From the NCBI GenBank assembly GCA_037133095.1, contig JBAXOT010000014.1, forward strand, positions 1 through 40,808: a stretch of 40,808 nt of DNA, given 5' to 3'. Of the stretch, positions 9,127 to 16,887 are shown in pieces. The position numbers were made by a program, and so were the translations under genes. This DNA is from CAIMZW01 sp037133095 (GTDB lineage Bacteria > Actinomycetota > Actinomycetes > Nanopelagicales > Nanopelagicaceae). Positions within the stretch are counted from its first letter, which is position 1. The number at the start of each line of letters is the position of its first letter. The notes beneath the pieces are model-generated. The model was not told the DNA's origin, searched no databases, and saw nothing but the letters and a program-made list of their open reading frames with translations.

Positions 9127-10088
9127 ATCGAATAATCCTCGAAGTTGAAAACCTCTCTCGATATTTTCGAGTTGGGGGGTTACGATCAAAAGGTTTGTTG
9201 CATGCAAGTGAGGATATCTCCTTTGTTGTTCACCAAGGGGAGATAGTTGCGTTAGTCGGAGAGTCTGGATCAGGCAAATCTACGATTGCTAGAGTCTTGG
9301 CGGGCATTTATCAACCGACCTCCGGCGAAATTACTTTTGAAGGCCAAAAATTGAGAAAGAAGCCTTCGAAAAAACAGCGAGGCGCAATGCCGATGGTTTT
9401 TCAAGACCCTTTCAGTTCGATAAACCCCGTATTCCGAATCAATCATGGATTAGATCGATCGCTCAAGCTTCATCGAAAAGAACTCAACAAATCGCAGCGT
9501 AAGGCACTTGCCATAAACCTTGTGGAGAAGGTTGGCCTTACACCAGGGGCGGAAGTACTTCGACGATACCCCCACGAACTTTCTGGTGGGCAAAGGCAAA
9601 GGCTTGGTTTTGCCCAAGCATTGGCTTCACAACCTTCGCTGATATTGGCAGATGAACCAGTATCAATGCTGGACGTTTCAATTCGTATTGGTCTACTCAA
9701 CGTCATGCGAGATCTTCGAGACAACGAAGGTGTATCAATTCTTTACATCACACACGACCTCGCGAGCGCTCGATACGCAGCCGACCGAATGATTGTTCTC
9801 TATGCCGGCATGATCGTTGAAGAAGGAACCAGCGAAGAGGTAGTCACCTCGCCGAAGCATCCGTATACCCGCCTTCTGATGTCAACGGCGCCGGATCCTC
9901 GCTTGCCTTATGTCGAACTAGAAAATCCTGGTGATTTAGGCGAACCGCCACGAGTAATTAATCCGCAATCAGGTTGTCGATTTTCGCAACGATGTCCTCT
10001 TGTGATGGAGAAATGTCATACCAATAACCCGGTTATGGTTCAGTTGTCAGTCACGAATCGTGCTGCATGCTTTGCGATAGAAGCATGA
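9123..10088 (+). CDS. ABC transporter ATP-binding protein, DppF/OppF type
   Basis: 321 aa from a TTG at 9123 that overlaps the TGA of the preceding gene (TTGA). The frame is open further upstream to 9006, but that part lies inside the previous gene and does not resemble the family; MNRIILEVENLSRYFRVGGL is a normal DppF start. Walker A GESGSGKST at 47-55, signature LSGGQRQRLGFAQAL, Walker B LILADEPVSMLD, and the C-terminal CRFSQRCPLVMEKCHTNNP motif are all present. It completes a two-ATPase family 5 importer. Confidence 0.92.
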   Translation: MNRIILEVENLSRYFRVGGLRSKGLLHASEDISFVVHQGEIVALVGESGSGKSTIARVLAGIYQPTSGEITFEGQKLRKKPSKKQRGAMPMVFQDPFSSINPVFRINHGLDRSLKLHRKELNKSQRKALAINLVEKVGLTPGAEVLRRYPHELSGGQRQRLGFAQALASQPSLILADEPVSMLDVSIRIGLLNVMRDLRDNEGVSILYITHDLASARYAADRMIVLYAGMIVEEGTSEEVVTSPKHPYTRLLMSTAPDPRLPYVELENPGDLGEPPRVINPQSGCRFSQRCPLVMEKCHTNNPVMVQLSVTNRAACFAIEA

Positions 10089-11578
10089 ATGAATTAAATC
10101 TGCTGCCACTGCCGCAGCACATTGAATTTGGAATAGGCGAAGTTTCCTTGGGTGTTGAGCCCACGATTTCAGTTCCAACTATTTGGATTGATTTAGTTCG
10201 CAATTCGACCATTAATTTTCGAGTGCAACCTGAATCAAACGCAAACCAAGTTCTCGTCCACCTAGATCCTGATCTGCGAGATGAAGAATATATCTTGGTC
10301 ATTGACAATATATTGGAAATATTTGCATCCACTAGAAATGGGTTGTTCTACGCGCTTGCTGCGCTTGAGAGTTTTGACTTGGATCATCTTCCCATAGTTC
10401 GGATTCGCGATTACCCGCAATTCTCTTGGCGCGGCTGCCATCTCGATGTGTCACGTCATTTTTTTTCGGTGGAAACAATCTTTAGATACATTAAACTTCT
10501 TGCTGAACATCGAATCAACAAATTGCACCTGCATCTCAATGACGATCAGGGTTGGCGCGTCGAGATTCCTAACTGGCCGTTGCTGACCCAAGTTGGGGCT
10601 TGGCGACGTTCCACTCCCGTTGGTCATGAAGATGATGGAGTAGATGGCTACGAACCGCACGGTGGCTTCTATACCAAAGATGATCTGGTAGCCATTCGCG
10701 AATACGCCGCTAAGCACTGTATTCAAATTGTGCCCGAGATTGATTTGCCGGGACATGCGCAAGCGGTCCTGGCTGCGTATCCGCAGTTTGGCAATACAAG
10801 TGAACACTTTGAAGTGTGGAATCGGTGGGGAGTTTCCGACCACGTCCTCAATGTCAGCGAAGAGTCGTTAGCGTTTGCGACCGAAGTTGTTCAATACGTT
10901 GCTGAGATCTTCCCCGGCAGTCCGGTTCATATTGGGGGTGATGAATGTCCAACTTCAGAATGGGAAAACAGCAATGAAGCGCAAGAGGTCATGCGCTCCA
11001 ATGGCTTTACTAAATGGGAGCAGCTACAAGGTCTCTTCACAAAACGTTTAGCAGTTGCATTACAGAACACCGGTCATGAGGTAATTGCATGGGATGAGGT
11101 CCTAGATTCCGATGTTCCAGCAGGGGTAATAATCGAAGCCTGGCGGAGTATTGAAAAGGGTGTTGAAGCCGCCGAGCGAGGTCTTCAGGTAATCATGGCC
11201 CCGATGGATTATCTCTACCTTGATTGGCTCAACAGCAACGAGCCAAATGAACCGATTGCTCAGAACCCCGCACCAGAATCAATTTCGTGGGAGAAGGTGT
11301 ACTCATATCAAGTCATTCCTGATGAGCTAATTCCTGCAACTGCCGCGTTGATCCGTGGCGCTCAGGTGGAACTCTGGACTGAATACATCCCGCACCAGGA
11401 CCACCTGGATTACATGTCCTTTCCAAGAATTTGCGCCTTTAGTGAAGTGATCTGGGGTACTGCCAGCTTTGATGCCGAGGAGTTTCGGCCCCGATTGGAG
11501 CGTCATCTACTACAACATGCAACTGCGGGAGTGAATTTTCGACCTTTGGATTCAATTAGGAATGGATTGAAAACGTGA
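10085..11578 (+). CDS. Beta-N-acetylhexosaminidase, glycoside hydrolase family 20, cytoplasmic
   Basis: 497 aa from ATG 10085, which overlaps the previous stop (ATGA). GH20 features in order: an N-terminal non-catalytic domain, WRGCHLDVSRHFF opening the barrel, LHLHLNDDQGWRVEI, EIDLPGHAQAVLAAYP, the catalytic pair D286-E287 in HIGGDECPTSEW (Asp orients the substrate acetamido group, Glu is the acid), VIAWDEVLD, and the late WTEYI and FPRICAFSEVIW blocks. There is no signal peptide, so it works inside the cell on imported oligomers, releasing terminal GlcNAc or GalNAc. Linkage to a family 5 importer parallels the chitobiose cluster of Vibrio. Confidence 0.93.
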   Translation: MNELNLLPLPQHIEFGIGEVSLGVEPTISVPTIWIDLVRNSTINFRVQPESNANQVLVHLDPDLRDEEYILVIDNILEIFASTRNGLFYALAALESFDLDHLPIVRIRDYPQFSWRGCHLDVSRHFFSVETIFRYIKLLAEHRINKLHLHLNDDQGWRVEIPNWPLLTQVGAWRRSTPVGHEDDGVDGYEPHGGFYTKDDLVAIREYAAKHCIQIVPEIDLPGHAQAVLAAYPQFGNTSEHFEVWNRWGVSDHVLNVSEESLAFATEVVQYVAEIFPGSPVHIGGDECPTSEWENSNEAQEVMRSNGFTKWEQLQGLFTKRLAVALQNTGHEVIAWDEVLDSDVPAGVIIEAWRSIEKGVEAAERGLQVIMAPMDYLYLDWLNSNEPNEPIAQNPAPESISWEKVYSYQVIPDELIPATAALIRGAQVELWTEYIPHQDHLDYMSFPRICAFSEVIWGTASFDAEEFRPRLERHLLQHATAGVNFRPLDSIRNGLKT

Positions 11579-11627
11579 AAAAATTTCGGAAAATGTGGGG
11601 TATTACTGTTAATTTCTCTCATAATCC

Positions 11628-11644
11628 CTTTACAAAATGTAAAG
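11628..11644 (+). promoter_or_regulatory. Operator palindrome upstream of the DeoR gene
   Basis: CTTTACAAAATGTAAAG is a perfect 7-bp inverted repeat with a 3-nt centre. It overlaps the predicted -35 box (TTTACA, 11629-11634) of the DeoR promoter, so a bound repressor would block polymerase. The likely binder is the DeoR-family protein encoded next to it, which would then regulate itself and the downstream operon. Confidence 0.6.
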
Positions 11645-11658
11645 AAAGCGCATAAGGT
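11629..11658 (+). promoter_or_regulatory. Predicted leaderless promoter of the DeoR operon
   Basis: TTTACA at 11629-11634, an 18-nt spacer and TAAGGT at 11653-11658, followed by six bases and the ATG at 11665. Transcription would begin at or next to the A of the start codon. No good ribosome site is needed in this arrangement. Confidence 0.55.
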
Positions 11659-11664
11659 ACCCGA

Positions 11665-12444
11665 ATGGACTCGAAAACTCGCCGAGATACCATCGCCAAG
11701 CAGCTGAGTGATCAGGGCGAGGCGTACATCGTGCAACTAGCCGAACGCTTTGGCACATCTGAGATGACCATCCGACGAGACTTAGATTTATTGGAGTTTG
11801 AAGGGCACGCTCGACGAATTCGAGGCGGGGCAATTTCCGTTCAAAGTCGCGCTTTCGAGCCACCAATTTTGCAAAGAGCCGCGAATTCGGCAGATGCGAA
11901 GCAACGGATAGGCCAGGCTGCAGCGGCGCTTTTACGAGAGAATGAGACTGTTGTGATTGATGGTGGTACCACCACCCATCAAATGGCCAAAGCTATCTCT
12001 GATGATTTCGCACTGACTGTCATAACGAGTTCGCTTCTAATCGCCACTGAACTCAGTAGCAAAACGAAGTTAGAGACCATTGTCACCGGTGGAACAGTTC
12101 GTTCCGGTGAGATGAGTTTGATTGGACCACGTGCAGTGGATTCTTACCGCGACCTGAATTGCGATGCACTCTTCCTTGGGGTTGCCGGTGTGAGCCCTGA
12201 AAAAGGTTTAACGGAATATAACCTCGATGATGCGTATATCAAGAAAGCTGCAATTGACAGTGTGCGTCGGGTAATAGTTCTTGCCGATGCTACGAAGTTA
12301 GCCCACGTTGCTTTCGTTAATGTAGCACCGATTCAGCGGGTTGATCTTCTCATTACCAATGCGGCACCGGAGAACGAAATAGTTCTTGCCTTGAAAGCTC
12401 AAGGCATTGAAGTGCTGCATGTCGAACCTTTCTTTCAGTCTTAG
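11665..12444 (+). CDS. DeoR-family transcriptional regulator
   Basis: 259 aa, typical for DeoR sugar regulators. The N-terminal winged helix is at about 1-57: VQLAERFGTSEMTIRRDLDLLEFEGHARRIRGGA contains the family recognition helix (SxMTIRRDL). The C-terminal DeoRC effector domain has VIDGGTTTHQMAKAI, the threonine-rich loop that binds sugar phosphates, and LGVAGVSPEKGLTEYNLDDAYIKKA with the conserved D/E/K set. It probably represses the following BtpA-kinase-dehydrogenase genes and itself through the palindrome at 11628, with a sugar phosphate as inducer. Whether it also controls the transport operon upstream is unknown; only a lone TGTAAA half-site is seen at 4467-4472. Confidence 0.9.
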   Translation: MDSKTRRDTIAKQLSDQGEAYIVQLAERFGTSEMTIRRDLDLLEFEGHARRIRGGAISVQSRAFEPPILQRAANSADAKQRIGQAAAALLRENETVVIDGGTTTHQMAKAISDDFALTVITSSLLIATELSSKTKLETIVTGGTVRSGEMSLIGPRAVDSYRDLNCDALFLGVAGVSPEKGLTEYNLDDAYIKKAAIDSVRRVIVLADATKLAHVAFVNVAPIQRVDLLITNAAPENEIVLALKAQGIEVLHVEPFFQS

Positions 12445-12478
12445 TTAGTAAACAAAAGAAGTTCTAAGGAGAATACAC

Positions 12479-13291
12479 ATGTCACGGTTTGAAACAATCT
12501 TTCCGAGTGTTACTAACGGCGCGAAACCTCTCATTGCAATGGCACATGTTCCACCTTTACCTGGAACACCACTCTACGATGCGACTGCTGGCATTCAAGG
12601 CCTCATAGATCATGTAAAACGTGATACAGAGTTGTTAATTGAAGGCGGATTTGATGCCATCCTCTTTTGTAACGAAGGCGATCGGCCATATCAACTCAAC
12701 GCGGGCCTAGAAGCATCTGCTGTTATGACCCGAGTTGTTACCGAGTGCCGACCAACCGATATGCCATATGGTGTTGATTTTCTCTGGGACGAGCAATGCG
12801 CGCTGGCAATCGCCATCGGCAGCAGCGCATATTTTATGAGAGAAGTCATCACCGGCTCTTGGGAATCAGATATGGGCCCGTGGACACCAGATGCAGCCAC
12901 GCTCTTGCGCAATCGACGTAACTTCGGCCGAGACGACCTGGCTATCTTTGCAAATATTACTCCAGAATTTGCATCGAACATCGGTCAACGCACGCCTGCC
13001 CAAATGGCAAAGTCGACCGTTGTATCAAGTCTGCCAGATGTAATTCTGGTCTCCGGGCCAATGGCGGGAAGTGAACCTGATGTTCGAACAGTCGCTGAAG
13101 TACGAGAAGCAGTGGATCCTCACATTCCGGTTCTTCTTAATACCGGAGCAAAAGCCGGAACCATAAAAGAGTTCTTCAAGTATGCCGATGGCTGCATCGT
13201 AGGCAGCGATCTAAAGCGAGATGGTTATACCTGGAATGAAGTAGACCCGGAACGCGTAAAGCGTTTCATTGATGCTGCGCGAAATGCCTAG
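12479..13291 (+). CDS. BtpA/SgcQ-family TIM-barrel protein
   Basis: 270 aa. A strong ribosome site (TAAGGAG) lies 7 nt before the ATG. PLIAMAHVPPLPGTPLYD, GGFDAILFCNEGDRPY, VDFLWDEQCALAIAIGSSAYFMRE, VILVSGPMAGSEPD and PVLLNTGAKAGTIKEFFKYADGCIVGSDLKRDG follow the BtpA/SgcQ pattern, including a phosphate-binding GS-type loop late in the barrel. BtpA itself was linked to photosystem I assembly in cyanobacteria, while SgcQ homologues lie in sugar operons; no reaction is firmly assigned. Here it lies between a DeoR regulator and a sugar kinase, so a role as an aldolase or epimerase on a sugar phosphate is a reasonable inference only. Confidence 0.82.
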   Translation: MSRFETIFPSVTNGAKPLIAMAHVPPLPGTPLYDATAGIQGLIDHVKRDTELLIEGGFDAILFCNEGDRPYQLNAGLEASAVMTRVVTECRPTDMPYGVDFLWDEQCALAIAIGSSAYFMREVITGSWESDMGPWTPDAATLLRNRRNFGRDDLAIFANITPEFASNIGQRTPAQMAKSTVVSSLPDVILVSGPMAGSEPDVRTVAEVREAVDPHIPVLLNTGAKAGTIKEFFKYADGCIVGSDLKRDGYTWNEVDPERVKRFIDAARNA

Positions 13292-14768
13292 TAACTCTGA
13301 CCTGCTGATCGGAATCGATCTTGGTTCATCAGGCGTAAAGGCAATCTTGTTAAGCCCCGAGGTTGGAATTTTGGCTTCAGTAAGCGAGCCAGTAGATCTT
13401 TTTAGTGATGAAATAGGTTGGGCAGAGGCAGACCCACATCAATGGTGGGTCGCTACCTGCTCTCTGATCCAAGAACTAGCCTTGAAGAGCAAGCGCTCAC
13501 TTTTGGAAGTTTCCGCCATTGCAGTTAGTGGCATGGTTCCGGCAGTGTTGACAGTTGACGCAAATGGGAATCCGTTGCGCAGAGCTATTCTTCAAAATGA
13601 TGCAAGGGCAACGACAGAAATTGATGTCATTAAAGAAAATTTAGGCGATCTCGATCTGCTCTCTCTTACGGGATCCGTTCTTTCGCAACAATCAGTCGCC
13701 CCTACAGCACTTTGGTTGGCACATAATGAAAGTGACCTTTGGTTACGAACTTTTGCGCTAATGGGTTCATACGATTGGTTGGCACTTCAACTTGGTGCGG
13801 AATTACATGTTGAAAAAAATTGGGCGATCGAGAGCGGTCTTTACAACCTGGATCTCACTCCTCTTGAGCAAGTCCAAATCGCTACTAGAATCGATTGGCC
13901 ACTCTTACCTCCAGTGAAATCACCGGGTGACAAAGTTGGTGTGATCTCCGTTCAAGCTGCCAAACTCACTGGGTTATCCGTCGGAACCTCAATCATCGTC
14001 GGCGGGGCAGATCACGTGCTCTCCGCTTATGGTGCGGGTTTAATTGATGCAGGAGATTGCCTTATTAAACTAGGTGGCGCTGGCGACATCTTGGCGGTCA
14101 CCGACGAGATTCATCTCGATGCCAGACTCTACCTCGACAGCCATCCTGCCCCTGGAAAGTGGTTGCCTAACGGCTGCATGGCTACCAGCGGCTCTTTGCT
14201 TCGATGGGAGCAAGGAATCTTTGGTGGTGCACATCTTGAAGAACTAGATAAAGCTGCGGCAGTCAGTAAGCCTGGTGCCCTGATTTCACTACCGTACTTT
14301 CTTGGCGAAAAGACGCCACTTCATGATCCCGATCTTCGTGGCGGGATAATCGGAATGCACCTTGGCACCACTCGAGGAGACATTCACCGCTCGTTCTTAG
14401 AAGCAATTGCCTATGGTTTTAAAGCACACGGCGAAGTGTTTGCTGAAGGGGGACTGATCCTCAAGCGAATAAGGGTCACCAACGGGGGATCTAAGTCTCG
14501 ACTTTGGCGAACGATTCTGGCTGACGTTCTTGATCGTGAACTCCACAGCATCGTTAATCACCCTGGCGCCTCATTTGGTGCCGCTGTTATTGCTGGAATT
14601 GGAATTGGAGCGATTGATGATTGGTCCTTTGTTCTGGGCGCCCTCGAAGCCGGCGAAATGATCTCTCCGAATCCAGTTAATGTTGCCATCTATCAAGAGC
14701 GATATGAAGTTTTTCAAGAATTCAGCACCGTCACCACACCAATAGCCCATCGAATAGCAAGGAGTTAA
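13284..14768 (+). CDS. FGGY-family carbohydrate kinase
   Basis: 494 aa from ATG 13284, which overlaps the BtpA stop by 8 nt; ATG 13272 is an alternative adding four residues. IGIDLGSSGVKAILL is the N-terminal phosphate-1 motif of the actin-like fold. DDPHQWW-like ADPHQWWVATC, LQNDARATTEID and GGADHVLSAYGAGLIDAG follow the xylulokinase branch, the last with the presumed catalytic Asp. VTNGGSKSRLWRTILADVLD near the C-terminus is the adenosine motif. It phosphorylates a sugar or polyol with ATP. FGGY kinases use xylulose, ribulose, fuculose, gluconate, glycerol or erythritol and similar substrates; none can be picked here. It is not of a type known to act on GlcNAc. Confidence 0.88.
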   Translation: MPSNSDLLIGIDLGSSGVKAILLSPEVGILASVSEPVDLFSDEIGWAEADPHQWWVATCSLIQELALKSKRSLLEVSAIAVSGMVPAVLTVDANGNPLRRAILQNDARATTEIDVIKENLGDLDLLSLTGSVLSQQSVAPTALWLAHNESDLWLRTFALMGSYDWLALQLGAELHVEKNWAIESGLYNLDLTPLEQVQIATRIDWPLLPPVKSPGDKVGVISVQAAKLTGLSVGTSIIVGGADHVLSAYGAGLIDAGDCLIKLGGAGDILAVTDEIHLDARLYLDSHPAPGKWLPNGCMATSGSLLRWEQGIFGGAHLEELDKAAAVSKPGALISLPYFLGEKTPLHDPDLRGGIIGMHLGTTRGDIHRSFLEAIAYGFKAHGEVFAEGGLILKRIRVTNGGSKSRLWRTILADVLDRELHSIVNHPGASFGAAVIAGIGIGAIDDWSFVLGALEAGEMISPNPVNVAIYQERYEVFQEFSTVTTPIAHRIARS

Positions 14769-14771
14769 GAG

Positions 14772-15536
14772 ATGTCTCTTCCCATCGCAGCGGTAACAGG
14801 TGCCGGTTCCGGCATCGGAGCAGCAATCGCACGACGTCTTGGCACTCAAGGATACTTCGTTGTCGTAACTGATATTGATCTTGCCTCAGCCGAGAAGGTT
14901 TCTGCTGAGATTGGAACGGCCACAGCGCTCAAACTCAACGTGAGCGATCCCGATGATTGCAATCGTGTCGTGGACAGCATTGTTAGCACCTATGGTCGAC
15001 TTGATGTTTGGGTTTCCAATGCTGGCATTTCCAAAATGCAAAGATTTATTGATATCTCTCCAACTGACTTAGCCCGGAATTTCGAAATCAATACCTATGG
15101 CGTCTTCTATTGTGGCCAGGCCGCAGCAAAGGCAATGATCAAACTCGGAACAAGTGGTCGTATTGTTAACACAGCATCAATGGCGGCCAAGCAAGGTCGT
15201 GTCCCATTCTTGGCTGATTATGTCGCAAGCAAATTCGCCGTATTAGGTCTCACCCAAGCGATGGCTTTTGAATTAGCGCCGCATGGAATTCGAGTCAATT
15301 GCGTCTGTCCCGGCTTCGTAGCGACCCCAATGCAGACTCGAGAACTTGCCTGGGAAGCGGAACTGCGCGGTACCGAACCTGAAATTGTTAAAGAGATGTG
15401 GATTAAAGACACACCGCTTGGTCGGCTAGAGACTCCGGAGGATGTTGCCAAGGTTGTCGGTTTTCTCGTATCAGATGATGCCGAGTTCATGACCGGAGAA
15501 GCAATCGCCATCAATGGCGGCGCCTTCATGGATTAG
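14772..15536 (+). CDS. Short-chain dehydrogenase/reductase
   Basis: 254 aa, classical SDR. AAGGAG lies 7 nt before the ATG. TGAGSGIG at 10-17 binds NAD(P), NAGIS at 83-87, Ser136 in NTASMAAK, and Tyr150-x3-Lys154 form the catalytic set. Asp34 after strand two (VVTDIDLA) suggests a preference for NAD. It closes the DeoR-BtpA-kinase operon, 3 nt after the kinase stop, and probably oxidises a polyol or sugar before phosphorylation, as in polyol pathways. Substrate not determinable. Confidence 0.9.
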   Translation: MSLPIAAVTGAGSGIGAAIARRLGTQGYFVVVTDIDLASAEKVSAEIGTATALKLNVSDPDDCNRVVDSIVSTYGRLDVWVSNAGISKMQRFIDISPTDLARNFEINTYGVFYCGQAAAKAMIKLGTSGRIVNTASMAAKQGRVPFLADYVASKFAVLGLTQAMAFELAPHGIRVNCVCPGFVATPMQTRELAWEAELRGTEPEIVKEMWIKDTPLGRLETPEDVAKVVGFLVSDDAEFMTGEAIAINGGAFMD

Positions 15537-15545
15537 GAGTGAGAG

Positions 15546-15740
15546 TCAGCCTCTCAGAAAACTAAAAAATCCCTTTTTACTTGCAGCGGGTTCTAAATAT
15601 TTCTTTGGATCTGCGAGAAAGGAATCTTTGCAACCTGGCATACAAAAGTAGTAAGTCTTTCCATCAAGCTCGCCAACTGCCGGCGCTTCTGAAATCTTTA
15701 CTTCCATCTTGCAAACTGGGTCTATAGCGATGTCATTCAT
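15546..15740 (-). CDS. Small YHS-domain protein
   Basis: 64 aa. IDPVCKMEV, then GKTYYFCMPGCKDSFLADPKKYL is a complete YHS domain with Cys pairs that may bind a metal, as in the N-terminal parts of copper ATPases and other metal proteins. The last ten residues (KKGFFSFLRG) are basic and hydrophobic. The gene is convergent with the SDR gene and appears to be a single leaderless unit. Role unknown; metal handling is the usual guess. Confidence 0.85.
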   Translation of the reverse strand: MNDIAIDPVCKMEVKISEAPAVGELDGKTYYFCMPGCKDSFLADPKKYLEPAASKKGFFSFLRG

Positions 15741-15746
15741 AGGTTG

Positions 15747-15752
15747 AGATTA
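15747..15752 (-). promoter_or_regulatory. -10 box of leaderless YHS gene
   Basis: TAATCT on the minus strand, followed by six bases and the ATG at 15740. No Shine-Dalgarno sequence is visible. A -35 box is not recognisable. Confidence 0.45.
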
Positions 15753-15779
15753 GCGCTATACGGGAGGGGAGTAGGAAAT

Positions 15780-16232
15780 CTAAGGATTGATGATCTTGAT
15801 TCGGTACTGCAATATCCCTGATTCAGGGCCATAGGTGTCATACAACTTCTGCGCGGTTACATTCGATTTATCTGTCGCCCAGTAGAGCCGAGACGAACCT
15901 TCAACCTTCGCAATTTCCAACACTGCATCAATAAGCGCCCTGCCAATGCCTTGGCCGCGACTCTCGGTGGAGACAAACAAATCCTCTAAATAGCAGTAGT
16001 TCTTGAGCGCCCAGGTGGAAGTTTGGAAGGAGTAATGAGTCAGACCAAGAACGACCCCATCGACTATTGCAACCAGCCCAAACGAGTTGTATTCGGGATC
16101 GAGTAGTCGATTCCAGGTCAAGGCAATCTGCTCACTCGAGAGATCGGTTTTATAAAAGATGAGATAGCCGTCGAATAGCTGGTCCCAAACCTGCTTGTCT
16201 TGGGCAGCCAAAGGTCGTACCTGAATCGCCAT
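15780..16232 (-). CDS. GNAT-family N-acetyltransferase
   Basis: 150 aa. IQVRPLAAQDKQVWDQLFDGY is a typical GNAT first strand and helix. CYLEDLFVSTESRGQGIGRALIDAVLEIA carries the acetyl-CoA loop RGQGIGRAL, and RLYWATDKSNVTAQKLYDTYG is the usual end of the domain (N..A..LY). The sequence resembles the diamine/aminoglycoside-like acetyltransferases often annotated only as GNAT. The substrate is unknown. It stands alone, upstream of and on the same strand as the YHS gene, with its own leaderless promoter. Confidence 0.86.
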   Translation of the reverse strand: MAIQVRPLAAQDKQVWDQLFDGYLIFYKTDLSSEQIALTWNRLLDPEYNSFGLVAIVDGVVLGLTHYSFQTSTWALKNYCYLEDLFVSTESRGQGIGRALIDAVLEIAKVEGSSRLYWATDKSNVTAQKLYDTYGPESGILQYRIKIINP

Positions 16233-16238
16233 GGAACG

Positions 16239-16244
16239 AGCCTA
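16239..16244 (-). promoter_or_regulatory. -10 box of leaderless GNAT gene
   Basis: TAGGCT on the minus strand followed by CGTTCC and the ATG at 16232. The six-base gap fits transcription starting at the start codon. Confidence 0.4.
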
Positions 16245-16393
16245 GCCAGCCAAAATTTTTGGGCAATATCCCGAGAAAAACACTTTTGTCACGATTCTTA
16301 AACATTTGGACTTCGAGTCTATACAAGGCCAATAAACTGACGTACCCTTCAAAATCCGTTAGTAGATTTTCACGTATTCTTTGGAGGAAAGAG

Positions 16394-16840
16394 ATGGCTC
16401 AACTATTAGTTTCGCAGCTGATAAATGCTCCCGTCGACAAAATTTGGCCATGGATCAGCGATCTCACCAAGCATTCGGAGTGGTCACCAACGCCATATTC
16501 CGTTGAACTTTCATCTGGCGCGAACGGTGAAGTTGGCAGCACTTACACCTCTGTGGGTTGGGTACCGCCAAAGGATAAGAATCATCACAACGAGGTAGAG
16601 ATCAAGCAAATCGTGCCAAATGTGAAGTTCGTTTTCACCGCAAAGGATGAAAATGGAATCTTTATCAATACGTTTACTCTCGAACCTGCAAGTGGTGGAA
16701 CTCTCGTTACCTTCCAACATGACTTTCCTAAAATGGTGGGTATGGGTCGAATTCTATTGCCATTACTTCTACCTATCGTTGGAAAGCGCGATGCCATGAC
16801 CCGACTTGGGAAATTGAAAGACAAAGCCGAATCCAATTAA
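16394..16840 (+). CDS. SRPBCC-superfamily (START-like) protein
   Basis: 148 aa from ATG 16394, which has GGAGGAAAGAG directly upstream; the open frame begins earlier but has no ribosome site. VSQLINAPVDKIWPWISDLTKHSEWSP is the classic opening of polyketide-cyclase/dehydrase SRPBCC proteins, and FTLEPASGGTLVTFQHDF is the late strand pair. The fold makes a hydrophobic cavity that binds a lipid or another small molecule. No partner gene is linked. Function unknown. Confidence 0.82.
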   Translation: MAQLLVSQLINAPVDKIWPWISDLTKHSEWSPTPYSVELSSGANGEVGSTYTSVGWVPPKDKNHHNEVEIKQIVPNVKFVFTAKDENGIFINTFTLEPASGGTLVTFQHDFPKMVGMGRILLPLLLPIVGKRDAMTRLGKLKDKAESN

Positions 16841-16875
16841 CTCATCGCTTTCGGTCTGACCTTGCCTTATTGATT

Positions 16876-16881
16876 TAGTAT
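16876..16881 (+). promoter_or_regulatory. -10 box of leaderless antiporter gene
   Basis: TAGTAT followed by GTCGGT and the ATG at 16888; six-base spacing and no ribosome site. Confidence 0.45.
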
Positions 16882-16887
16882 GTCGGT

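Noticed and set aside
13284..14768. FGGY kinase as a GlcNAc kinase for the hexosaminidase product
   Set aside because: Known GlcNAc kinases are of ROK or BadF type; nothing in the sequence supports this substrate for an FGGY protein.
15540..15556. Hairpin TGAGAG-TCAGC-CTCTCA as terminator between the SDR and YHS genes
   Set aside because: Only six base pairs, no T run, and it overlaps the YHS coding end.
16309..16319. Small dyad GACT-TCG-AGTC before the SRPBCC gene
   Set aside because: Four-base arms are common by chance and no clear promoter is placed around it.
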